A stretch of 46,645 nucleotides of DNA from Bacteroidota bacterium (GTDB lineage Bacteria; Bacteroidota; Bacteroidia; Chitinophagales; Chitinophagaceae), in the NCBI GenBank assembly GCA_028876495.1, contig JAGWRO010000090.1, positions 92,557 through 139,201 on the forward strand, in the 5' to 3' direction. The notes beneath the pieces are model-generated. The model saw only the letters and a list, made by a program, of their open reading frames with translations. It was not told the DNA's origin and made no database searches. Both the position numbers and the translations under genes were made by a program. Of the stretch, positions 8,218 to 15,625 are shown piece after piece (the first letter of the stretch is position 1; every line of letters begins with the position of its first letter).

Positions 8218-9261
8218 TTAAAAGTGGTAGGTAGCAGCAAGGATGCCGGTAAATGTTGATTTGGTTGGCGAAGTATCGTTCTTTTCAAAAACAGGATCTT
8301 TCGCTGCATCTAACCTTAATTCAGGAATGATAGTGAGATTTCCTACTTTGAAATTAGGTGAAAGTGTAACATCGAAAATGCCTGTTGGAGGAGCAGAAAC
8401 TACCGCTTTTTTGTTGTCAAAGTATTCAGTTCTCAGCGTGATACCGAATGTGCTTGTTGGATCAACAGTAAAGTATAAAGCCGATCCCCACCAGCTGTTG
8501 CTTGAACTGCCTTTAGGTTTTACTGATTGCACAGTACCGTTGTAGCCCAAGGTGAATTTACTGGTTACTGCATCAGTAAGTACTACATCAAATTGAGTAA
8601 CACCAAAGGAACCACCATATGATCCCTGGTAATTTATATAAGCTACAAACTTACCATCTTTAGTTGCTGTACTATACTGGGCTATAGCATATCTTCTCGA
8701 GCCTGCTTCAGCAACCACGTCAGTAGCATTAGCCACGCCAATCATTAAAGCGCTTTTTGCTCCAAGACCAATATCGGCCTTTAAACCAGTGTGAGAGAAC
8801 GGCCCGTAAGAAAACATGTAGTCCATGCTGTAATTGCGGTTGAGATACGCATCCGTTAATTCATAACCAATATGCGTCATCCATTTTCCCATAGTTAGTT
8901 TGAACTTATCGCTGATAGCATAACTTAAATAAACTTGCTTTACTGCAAATAGTGTTGGATGGTTTGGGTCGCCATAAGAAAATTCTTCTGCTCTTGGGCC
9001 AAATCCCAAATCTACAGTAGCACTTGCTTTTCCAAAAGTATGGTCAGCCCTTACGCTGGCCATACCAAGTTGAAATGAATTTTGAGAATTAGTAAAACTG
9101 GTAAAGTTGTTAGTCTTTCCATCGCTCGGGTTAGCGAAGTTATACCTGAAATAAGTGTCTACTGATCCGGTAATGGTTGGAGCTGGAATTGAGTCAGTTT
9201 GTGCATGGGCAGAATTAATTGTGCCCACAATGACACATGATGTCAAAATTTTTCTTAACAT
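8218..9261 (-). CDS. Outer-membrane beta-barrel porin-like protein between two ammonium channels
   Basis: A 347-residue secreted protein. Residues 1-20 form a signal peptide ending in SAHA before QTDS. The rest alternates polar and aromatic residues like a beta-barrel and ends in the C-terminal phenylalanine typical of outer-membrane proteins (AATYHF). It resembles the OmpL-like barrel families (BBP2 type) found in Bacteroidota, which I judge from overall pattern only. Its position between two ammonium channels suggests it lets ammonium or another nitrogen source cross the outer membrane; that is inference. Confidence 0.8.
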   Translation of the reverse strand: MLRKILTSCVIVGTINSAHAQTDSIPAPTITGSVDTYFRYNFANPSDGKTNNFTSFTNSQNSFQLGMASVRADHTFGKASATVDLGFGPRAEEFSYGDPNHPTLFAVKQVYLSYAISDKFKLTMGKWMTHIGYELTDAYLNRNYSMDYMFSYGPFSHTGLKADIGLGAKSALMIGVANATDVVAEAGSRRYAIAQYSTATKDGKFVAYINYQGSYGGSFGVTQFDVVLTDAVTSKFTLGYNGTVQSVKPKGSSSNSWWGSALYFTVDPTSTFGITLRTEYFDNKKAVVSAPPTGIFDVTLSPNFKVGNLTIIPELRLDAAKDPVFEKNDTSPTKSTFTGILAATYHF

Positions 9262-9440
9262 TGTTCTAGAATTAAAGGTTAAAAATGGAAAGGGTGTAGC
9301 AGTTAACTTTTCACAGAAGTTAATATTATAGCTATTCCCTTTCTTGTTTATTATATATTAGAGTCATAAGTTTTGTAATGTCTGTTTATAATTTAGATGC
9401 AAGAATATTTATGATTGTTGTGTTTCTTATTTTACTTTTA

Positions 9441-10901
9441 TTAGTTTTTAAGAAAAGTGTCATTCCGTTTTGATAATACAGAAGCCTGTATAGCTTTTTC
9501 ATTATGCTGTGGCGAATCAAATGGTAATTCTTGTTCAATAACAGCCCCCGGGTTCCTTAATAATAAAGTTCCCTGTAAATATTTTTCATCGTGCTGTGAT
9601 GCATCTAATCCCATTTCTTCATCTGCCTCGCTTACCCTCATTGGCATTACCCAATTGATGAATTTGAAAATTCCATAAGAAACAGAAAAACTATAAGCCA
9701 CTACAATTCCCAAACCTTTTAATTGTGTAAAAAAGAAAGCAGGGTTACCGTAAAATAATCCGTCGTTTCCACCTGCATTAATGGTTTTTGTAGCAAAAAC
9801 TCCTGTAAGGATCATCCCAACAATACCACCAATACCATGGCATGGAAAAACATCTAAAGTATCGTCTAAAGGAGATTTTGATTTGTAATAAACGGCAAGG
9901 TTAGAAATTATTGCAGCTACCACGCCGATAAAAATGCTTTGTGGAATTGCAACAAAACCAGAAGCAGGTGTAATGGCAACAAGACCGACAACGGCTCCAA
10001 TACAAAAACCAAGAACCGAAGGTTTTTTGCCTCTTAATAAATCAAAAAACATCCATGCCAGCCCTGCAGCAGCAGCAGCTGTATTAGTAGTGGCGAAAGC
10101 GGAAACAGCTAAAGAGTTAGCAGCTAATGCAGAACCTGCATTGAAGCCAAACCACCCAAACCAAAGTAAACCGGTGCCGATAAGTACGTAGGGGATATTT
10201 GCAGGTGGAATTTCTTTGTGTTCCCTATGAACTTTTCTTCTTTTTAAAACAATCGCTCCTGCAAGTGCAGCACAACCTGCAGAAATATGAACAACAGTTC
10301 CTCCTGCAAAATCCAGTATGCCCATTTTAAACAAAAATCCTTTTGGATTCCATGTCCAATGGGCGATAGGTGCATATACCAAAAGACTAAACATAACTAT
10401 AAAAAGGACGTATGAAGAAAAACGGGTTCTTTCAGCAACTGCTCCTACAACAAGGCTAGGAGTTATTATGGCAAACATTAATTGAAATAAGGCAAATAAT
10501 AAAAGTGGTATTGAAGGTGCCAGGCTCCATGGAGCACCTGAATTTACCCCTTTAAAAAAAAGATGCGTAAGCGGGTTTCCAATAAAGCCTCCAATTGAAT
10601 CTCCAAAAGCCAAACTATATCCTACGGTGATCCACAAAATGCTCACGATGCCTGCGGCTACAAAACTTTTGATCATGGTGGAGAGAACATTTTTTCTATG
10701 AACCATTCCTCCATAAAAAAAAGCAAGACCCGGTGTCATCAAAAAAACCAACGCAGTAGCAACAAGTATCCATGTAATATCTGCTGTATTATATTTGCCT
10801 GCATCATTGAAATTTGCTAATGATGGGACAAATAATGCCAGAATTGCAACAAGTACTAAAATTAGGAAAGGAGCCGCTCTGTTTAAATTAATATTTTTCA
10901 T
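9441..10901 (-). CDS. amtB: Ammonium transporter AmtB type (first channel)
   Basis: Ammonium channel of 486 residues with about eleven membrane spans after an N-terminal hydrophobic leader. Pore histidines lie in FAGGTVVHISAG and FPCHGIGGIVG; the Amt signature FGWFGFNAGSALA is intact. The cytoplasmic tail includes MRVSEADEEMGLDASQHDEKY, the region where GlnK binds in the well-studied family members, followed by about 40 further residues of unknown role. Those contain DSPQHNEKA, reminiscent of the preceding SQHDEK segment. It has a good promoter just upstream and is probably the first gene of the amtB-porin-amt group. Confidence 0.95.
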   Translation of the reverse strand: MKNINLNRAAPFLILVLVAILALFVPSLANFNDAGKYNTADITWILVATALVFLMTPGLAFFYGGMVHRKNVLSTMIKSFVAAGIVSILWITVGYSLAFGDSIGGFIGNPLTHLFFKGVNSGAPWSLAPSIPLLLFALFQLMFAIITPSLVVGAVAERTRFSSYVLFIVMFSLLVYAPIAHWTWNPKGFLFKMGILDFAGGTVVHISAGCAALAGAIVLKRRKVHREHKEIPPANIPYVLIGTGLLWFGWFGFNAGSALAANSLAVSAFATTNTAAAAAGLAWMFFDLLRGKKPSVLGFCIGAVVGLVAITPASGFVAIPQSIFIGVVAAIISNLAVYYKSKSPLDDTLDVFPCHGIGGIVGMILTGVFATKTINAGGNDGLFYGNPAFFFTQLKGLGIVVAYSFSVSYGIFKFINWVMPMRVSEADEEMGLDASQHDEKYLQGTLLLRNPGAVIEQELPFDSPQHNEKAIQASVLSKRNDTFLKN

Positions 10902-10918
10902 ATTCTTAAAAAATTAGT

Positions 10919-10952
10919 CAAATCTATTTATTATTTCGATAAGTTGCTAAAA
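10919..10952 (-). promoter_or_regulatory. Promoter of amtB
   Basis: Reading leftward, TAGATTTG at 10926-10919 matches the Bacteroidota -7 consensus TAnnTTTG exactly. About 20 bases upstream lies TTTTAG, an imperfect -33 element. Transcription would start near 10913, giving a leader of roughly 12 bases before the ATG at 10901. Confidence 0.65.
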
Positions 10953-11127
10953 TAATTTAAAATATTTATTTTAATAATATGAAAGATACATTAAAATTTG
11001 CTTAAGAAAAACCTGAAATCAATGAAAAAAGTTAAAGGAAAGGTGAAGAAAATCGAATTATATAAAATCTAAATGTAACAGTAAACAGAGAAATACTAAA
11101 GATTTTTATTTTGTTCAGTAATAAAAT

Positions 11128-11415
11128 TTAAGGGGTAAGATAGCTTTGTAGTGCCTTTACATAATTTTCGAATGCTTCAATGCCCACAGAAGTGATTTTG
11201 CAAATTGTTTGTGGGTAATTGTTGTTGAACTGCTTGGTAATATCAATATACCCGACTTCTTTTAATTTGCTTATCTGTACACTTAAATTTCCGGAAGTTG
11301 CATTTGTTTTTTCTTTTAAAAATGTGAACTCTGCCTCTTTAACGCTTATTACTAGTGACATAACAGCAAGCCTCAGCTGTGAATGTAATATCGGGTCCAG
11401 TTCTTTAAACTGCAT
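11128..11415 (-). CDS. Small winged-helix regulator, HTH_34 type
   Basis: A 95-residue DNA-binding protein of the MarR/ArsR-like winged-helix kind. It starts with FKELDPILHSQLRLAVMSL, typical of HTH_34 proteins. The recognition helix region is TNATSGNLSVQISKLKEVGY (about 38-57), followed by the wing and a C-terminal helix for dimerisation. It follows the 2TM gene on the same strand after 128 bases, a pairing that recurs in Bacteroidota. The promoter of amtB lies downstream of its stop. Whether it regulates the ammonium genes is unknown. Confidence 0.85.
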   Translation of the reverse strand: MQFKELDPILHSQLRLAVMSLVISVKEAEFTFLKEKTNATSGNLSVQISKLKEVGYIDITKQFNNNYPQTICKITSVGIEAFENYVKALQSYLTP

Positions 11416-11543
11416 TATTTTGGTTTACTTTTTTTAAATATTTTTTGGTTTGATTTTATTTCTGCATCCATCAATTGTAAATTCCCATGAAAAAAAGATT
11501 CAAAAAAATTATTCTTTATTTTTAAATTATTTCTACTTTATTC

Positions 11544-11798
11544 TTACCCGGGCTTGTCTTTTTTGTAGGCAGATGTATAATTTATATAAAGTGCTACACC
11601 CCATCCCAGCATTACCCAAACAGGCCAGGGAACTGGAAATTTTTCAGGGTCAGATCCCGGATTGTTTTTGAAGGTAATATACCACATCGTCCAAAAAAGT
11701 AAATTCATTACAAAGTAAATAAGTGCATGATATTTGAAAACAGTTTTTCTTCTTAACCTCTTTTGTAATTCAGGGTTCTTGTTTTTTTCTGCCATCAT
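11544..11798 (-). CDS. 2TM domain protein
   Basis: An 84-residue membrane protein with two hydrophobic spans (about 24-42 and 57-74). A basic N-terminal segment (LQKRLRRKTVFKYHALIY) and the motif WPVWVMLGWGVALY are both characteristic of the Bacteroidota 2TM family. Two adjacent ATGs could start it; 11795 is as likely as 11798. It lies upstream of the HTH_34 regulator and probably shares its transcript. In other proteins the domain is found attached to LytTR or HTH regulators, which suggests a membrane partner for a regulator; this is inferred. Confidence 0.8.
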   Translation of the reverse strand: MMAEKNKNPELQKRLRRKTVFKYHALIYFVMNLLFWTMWYITFKNNPGSDPEKFPVPWPVWVMLGWGVALYINYTSAYKKDKPG

Positions 11799-12174
11799 AG
11801 TTTTTATTTTTAATGATTTAGATAAACCGTGTTACTTTAATTTAGCAGGTACTGTTGTCAATGCTAATAACATTGTCACCTGTTAATTGTATTTGCTAAC
11901 ATTCATTTTCAATTTAATTTTTGCATAGGTAACTTTTAAAGCAATGCCCAAAAAGCAGGCCCAAAAAACTGAGCTGGATCCCATTCAAATAAAATTTAAA
12001 TGTAAATTAGTTTATTTTGTAAATAAAATATTTATTGAAAATAATTTCTGGTAGGAAAAGAATTTAACCCATTTTTGGCATAACTAATTATAAATCAATT
12101 ATTAATAAATTTATAGTTGTATTTGCCCTTATATGTGGAGTAAGAGAAAATTTATTCACATCCCCGAAAATTAA

Positions 12175-12205
12175 TTTGTTTATCTGCCTGCAATTTGTAA
12201 TTTAG
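12175..12205 (+). promoter_or_regulatory. Strong Bacteroidota-type promoter
   Basis: TTTG at 12175-12178, a 19-base spacer, then TAATTTAG at 12198-12205, seven of eight matches to TAnnTTTG. This is the best complete promoter I see in the window. It points rightward, with a start expected near 12210-12212, towards a terminator only about 25 bases further on. Confidence 0.65.
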
Positions 12206-12210
12206 CAATA

Positions 12211-12270
12211 GAATTTAATGGGTTAGTAAGTACAAAGAGCTGGTAGTAATACCGGCTCTTTTACTTTTCG
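12211..12270 (+). ncRNA. Candidate very short RNA or radA leader
   Basis: The segment between the promoter at 12175-12205 and the terminator at 12234-12262 would give a transcript of about 55-60 bases, mostly hairpin. There is no ORF in it. It could be a small RNA in its own right or an attenuated leader of radA, whose ATG is 130 bases beyond the terminator. I do not recognise a known RNA family. Confidence 0.35.
12234..12262 (+). terminator. Terminator-like hairpin upstream of radA
   Basis: AAAGAGCTGGTA pairs with TACCGGCTCTTT (12 bp, one G-T wobble) around a GTAA loop of the stable tetraloop kind. It is followed by TTACTTTTCGGGCTTTTTAC. Confidence 0.75.
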
Positions 12271-12400
12271 GGCTTTTTACTTTTTGCTTTTCTACATAAC
12301 TTCTTTTTTCTACAACACTTTACTTTTTTATTTTTCTATACATTTTTTTTGCTCTTCATTACAATGATTGTTTAATTTCATTTCTTTCAAAAAAAATTAA

Positions 12401-13774
12401 ATGAGTAAAACCAAGACCGCTTTTTTTTGCAGCAATTGTGGACAGGAAAGTACCAAGTGGGTAGGCAAGTGTCCTTCATGTAATGAATGGAATACGTTTG
12501 TGGAAGAAATCATTGTAAGGGGAAATGAAAAACAGGAAAGTGAATGGAAAGAATTTTCAGGATTGAGTGGCGGATTAAAAACTATTTCATTACAGGATGT
12601 AACCAGTGGTGAAGAAAAAAGAATCGTAACCGAAGATGCAGAACTCAATCGTGTGCTTGGAGGAGGAATCGTACCAGGAAGCATTGTGTTAATTGCAGGA
12701 GAGCCGGGCATCGGTAAATCAACCCTTTTTTTGCAAGCTACTTTACAACTTAAAAACATTGTTACCTTATATATAAGTGGCGAAGAAAGTGAACAGCAAA
12801 TAAAAATGCGTGCCGACAGAATTGGAATCAGTAATGACAAATTCTTTCTGCTGACTGAAACCAACACCCAAACTATCTTTAAAGAAATAAAAAAATTAAA
12901 ACCTCAGTTGGTTATTGTAGATTCTATTCAAACACTGCAATCTCCTTATATAGAATCTGCAGCAGGCAGTGTGTCGCAAATAAGAGAAAGCGCTGCAGAG
13001 TTACAAAGATTTGCAAAAGAAAGTAACACACCGGTTTTTTTGATAGGGCATATTACCAAAGACGGAAGTATTGCTGGTCCAAAAATTTTGGAACACATGG
13101 TTGATACTGTTTTACAATTTGAGGGCGACAGGCATTATGCATATCGCATTTTACGTACTTTAAAAAATCGTTTTGGTTCCACATCCGAATTAGGAATTTA
13201 TGAGATGAGTAGTGAAGGAATGAAAGAAGTTACAAACCCTTCTGAAATATTAATCACCCAAAAAGAAGAACAATTGAGCGGCGTGGCGATAGCTGCTACT
13301 ATGGAAGGAATTCGTCCTTTATTAATTGAAGTTCAAGCGTTGGTTACGCAAAGCGTTTATGGAACGCCGCAAAGAACCAACACCGGTTTTGACTTGCGAA
13401 GATTACAACTGCTGCTGGCGGTTTTGGAAAAACGTGGCGGTTTTCATTTTGGGGTAAAAGATGTTTTCATCAATATTGCCGGCGGCTTAAAAGTAGAAGA
13501 TCCTTCTATTGATTTGGCCGTTTTAAGTGCACTGCTTTCTTCTTATGAAGACGTGGCTTTGCCGATGCAACTTTGTTTTTCAGGTGAAGTAGGATTGAGT
13601 GGAGAAATAAGAGCAGTTAACCGGATTGAACAACGAATAGCTGAAGCGGAAAAATTAGGTTTTGAAAAAATAATTGTTAGTAAATACAACACCAAAGGCT
13701 TGGGAAAAAATAAATTTAATATTGAAGTGGTGCCTTTGGGTAAAGTAGAGGAATTGTACAGGTATTTATTTTAA
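12401..13774 (+). CDS. radA: DNA repair protein RadA
   Basis: RadA (Sms) is a RecA-like ATPase that promotes branch migration during recombination and repair. The 457 residues show the full architecture: an N-terminal C4 zinc finger (Cys10, 13, 24, 27 in CSNCG and CPSC), Walker A GEPGIGKST at 100-108, Walker B LVIVDSIQTL, the RadA-specific KNRFG motif (LKNRFGSTSELG), and a Lon-like C-terminal domain with GGLKVEDPSIDLAVLSALLSS reading. comF follows after 19 bases in the same direction, so the two are likely cotranscribed. Confidence 0.97.
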   Translation: MSKTKTAFFCSNCGQESTKWVGKCPSCNEWNTFVEEIIVRGNEKQESEWKEFSGLSGGLKTISLQDVTSGEEKRIVTEDAELNRVLGGGIVPGSIVLIAGEPGIGKSTLFLQATLQLKNIVTLYISGEESEQQIKMRADRIGISNDKFFLLTETNTQTIFKEIKKLKPQLVIVDSIQTLQSPYIESAAGSVSQIRESAAELQRFAKESNTPVFLIGHITKDGSIAGPKILEHMVDTVLQFEGDRHYAYRILRTLKNRFGSTSELGIYEMSSEGMKEVTNPSEILITQKEEQLSGVAIAATMEGIRPLLIEVQALVTQSVYGTPQRTNTGFDLRRLQLLLAVLEKRGGFHFGVKDVFINIAGGLKVEDPSIDLAVLSALLSSYEDVALPMQLCFSGEVGLSGEIRAVNRIEQRIAEAEKLGFEKIIVSKYNTKGLGKNKFNIEVVPLGKVEELYRYLF

Positions 13775-13793
13775 ACCTTAAAATATCAATTTA

Positions 13794-14486
13794 TTGAAAA
13801 CGACATTTCTGACTTCATCGCCACTCTTCCATTTATTTTATCCGCATACTTGTATCGGTTGTGGAAGCGATGTAATTAATGATGAAAATTTCCTTTGTCT
13901 TCAATGTATCAACGAGCTACCTCATACTAATTTTGCTATACATAAAAATAACCCGGTTGAAAAACTCTTTTGGGGAAGAATTGCTTTGTCATCCGCAATG
14001 AGTGAATTTTATTTTTCAAAGGGATCAATTGTTCAGAATATGATTCACGAATTTAAATATCGTGGAAATAAAAAGGCAGGTCACTACTTCGGGAAGTTGA
14101 TGGGAAAAAGTTTACTCGAAAGCGATCGTTTTAATGTGAACATTATTGTCCCTCTTCCTCTTTTTGAAAAAAAGGAAAAGCTGCGCGGATTTAACCAGGC
14201 AGAAATTCTTTGCAACGGCATTTCTGAAATAATCAATAAACCTGTGATCAGGAAAAATGTGATCAGAAAAATATTTACCGAAACTCAAACCAAAAAGCAC
14301 CGGCTTGAAAGATGGAAGAATGTTGAGGGGATTTTTTTTGTAAAAGATCCTGAAGAGCTGGAAGGTAAACACATTTTGCTGGTGGATGATGTAATAACTA
14401 CAGGAGCTACCATTGATGCCTGCGGAAGTGAAATTTTAAAGATTAAAAATGCAACACTTAGTGTAGCTTCCTTCGCAATAGCATAA
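13794..14486 (+). CDS. comF: ComF family phosphoribosyltransferase-like protein
   Basis: ComF proteins carry a zinc finger and a type I PRTase domain and take part in natural DNA uptake in competent bacteria. The 230-residue product has CIGCG and CLQC zinc-ligand pairs near residues 20-36, the EFKYRGNKKAG segment, and the phosphoribosyl-binding loop ILLVDDVITTGAT near 195-208. I use a TTG start at 13794 because the zinc finger begins at residue 20 and no ATG lies between. It follows radA closely. The reaction, if any, is unknown for this family. Confidence 0.9.
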   Translation: MKTTFLTSSPLFHLFYPHTCIGCGSDVINDENFLCLQCINELPHTNFAIHKNNPVEKLFWGRIALSSAMSEFYFSKGSIVQNMIHEFKYRGNKKAGHYFGKLMGKSLLESDRFNVNIIVPLPLFEKKEKLRGFNQAEILCNGISEIINKPVIRKNVIRKIFTETQTKKHRLERWKNVEGIFFVKDPEELEGKHILLVDDVITTGATIDACGSEILKIKNATLSVASFAIA

Positions 14487-14576
14487 AGAAGCAGATGCCA
14501 AATGAAATACTCTTAGCAAACCAACAAATAATCCGGATTTTTATTTTAAGCTTTGCATGCCGCTATCTTTAAAAAA

Positions 14577-14604
14577 AAAGAGAACTGCTTTCGCAATTCT
14601 CTTT
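14577..14604. terminator. Bidirectional terminator between comF and the dksA/traR gene
   Basis: AAAGAGAA at 14577-14584 pairs with TTCTCTTT at 14597-14604, with an inner TGC/GCA and one C-A mismatch around a TTTC loop. Leftward it is followed by a run of nine T, an excellent tail for the ileS operon. Rightward the tail is TTTCTTAAAATTTTT, usable for radA-comF. Confidence 0.85.
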
Positions 14605-14625
14605 CTTAAAATTTTTAAATTTAAT

Positions 14626-15621
14626 TTACCTGGAAGTTCCCATTTTTGCTTCAATGGAAAGCGTAGCATGTGGAACGGCTCTTAATCGTGCTTTATCGAT
14701 CAATTTTCCGGTTACACGACAAATACCGTAGGTTTTATTTTCGATACGCATCATCGCTTTTTCCAAATGGTCGATAAAAGTGATCTGGCGACTTGCCATT
14801 TGGCTCAATTGTTCTCTTTCCATGCTCAGGCTTCCATCTTCCATTGTCATATAACGATTATCACTTTCATCACCACCCATTTGATCTTTGCGTGTGATAA
14901 GACCTTGTAAATATCCAAGTTCTTTTTTAGCTGTTTCAAGTTTTCGTGTGATCAATTCCCTAAATTCTACTAATTCGTTATCACTGTATCTCATCGAAGG
15001 CCCGTTGTTTTCGGCAGGCGTTTGGTCGAGTACTGATTTAGTAAATTCCGGTTCATATTTTCTAGCTTTTTCAGTATTTGTTTTCGGCATTACGAAGGCT
15101 TTTTTGGGTTTTTTCTCTTCTTTTTTCACTTTTACTTTAGCTATCGCTTTTTTCAATTCTGCTTTATGATTATTAGCAATTGCTTTCGAGGCTGCTTTCT
15201 CAGAAGATTTTTGTTTTATTGGGTTAACTTCCTGTTTTTTATTACCAGGAACAGATTTTTTTTCTGAAATCTTTTCTTTTTTAGGTGTATTTTTTTTGGT
15301 GTTCACAACAGGTTTTTTTACTGCTAATTTTTTGGGAGCTGCTTTCTTAGTTTCAGTTTTGGCAGCTTTTTTAACAGGCGATTTTTTATTATTAGTCAAT
15401 TTCGATGCCGCTTTTTTTGAAGTGACTGTTTTTACAGCTTTCTTTGATTTTGCGGTTACTTTGCTGGCTGAAGCTTTTTTGGCAATAACTTTTTTGGATG
15501 CAGCTTTTTTAGTAACAGTTGGTTTTCCTACTGTTTTTTTTGTGATAGCAGACTTTTTGGCTGATGATTTGCCAGCTTTAGATTTGGATGCAACAGTTGT
15601 TGCTTTTTTCTTTGTTGCCAT
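14626..15621 (-). CDS. DksA/TraR-type regulator with histone H1-like Lys/Ala tail
   Basis: A 331-residue protein in two parts. Residues 1-200 are low-complexity Lys, Ala, Ser, Thr and Val with repeated KKA and KKS units, like bacterial histone H1-type tails, and should bind nucleic acid nonspecifically. Residues 205-331 are a DksA/TraR coiled coil (FRELITRKLETAKKELGYL) and globular end (YGICRVTGKLIDKARLRAVP). DksA binds the RNA polymerase secondary channel. Only one of the four canonical zinc-finger cysteines remains (Cys301), so zinc is probably not bound. It starts 4 bases after the ileS stop, so it is cotranscribed with ileS. Confidence 0.85.
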   Translation of the reverse strand: MATKKKATTVASKSKAGKSSAKKSAITKKTVGKPTVTKKAASKKVIAKKASASKVTAKSKKAVKTVTSKKAASKLTNNKKSPVKKAAKTETKKAAPKKLAVKKPVVNTKKNTPKKEKISEKKSVPGNKKQEVNPIKQKSSEKAASKAIANNHKAELKKAIAKVKVKKEEKKPKKAFVMPKTNTEKARKYEPEFTKSVLDQTPAENNGPSMRYSDNELVEFRELITRKLETAKKELGYLQGLITRKDQMGGDESDNRYMTMEDGSLSMEREQLSQMASRQITFIDHLEKAMMRIENKTYGICRVTGKLIDKARLRAVPHATLSIEAKMGTSR

Positions 15622-15625
15622 AAGT

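Larger units (their letters stand above)
11799..12400. other. Intergenic region before radA
   Basis: About 600 bases without a supported protein gene. It must hold the leftward promoter of the 2TM gene and the rightward promoter of radA. Its clearest content is a rightward promoter at 12175-12205 followed within 30 bases by a strong terminator hairpin at 12234-12262. Pyrimidine-rich sequence fills 12263-12400. Confidence 0.6.
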
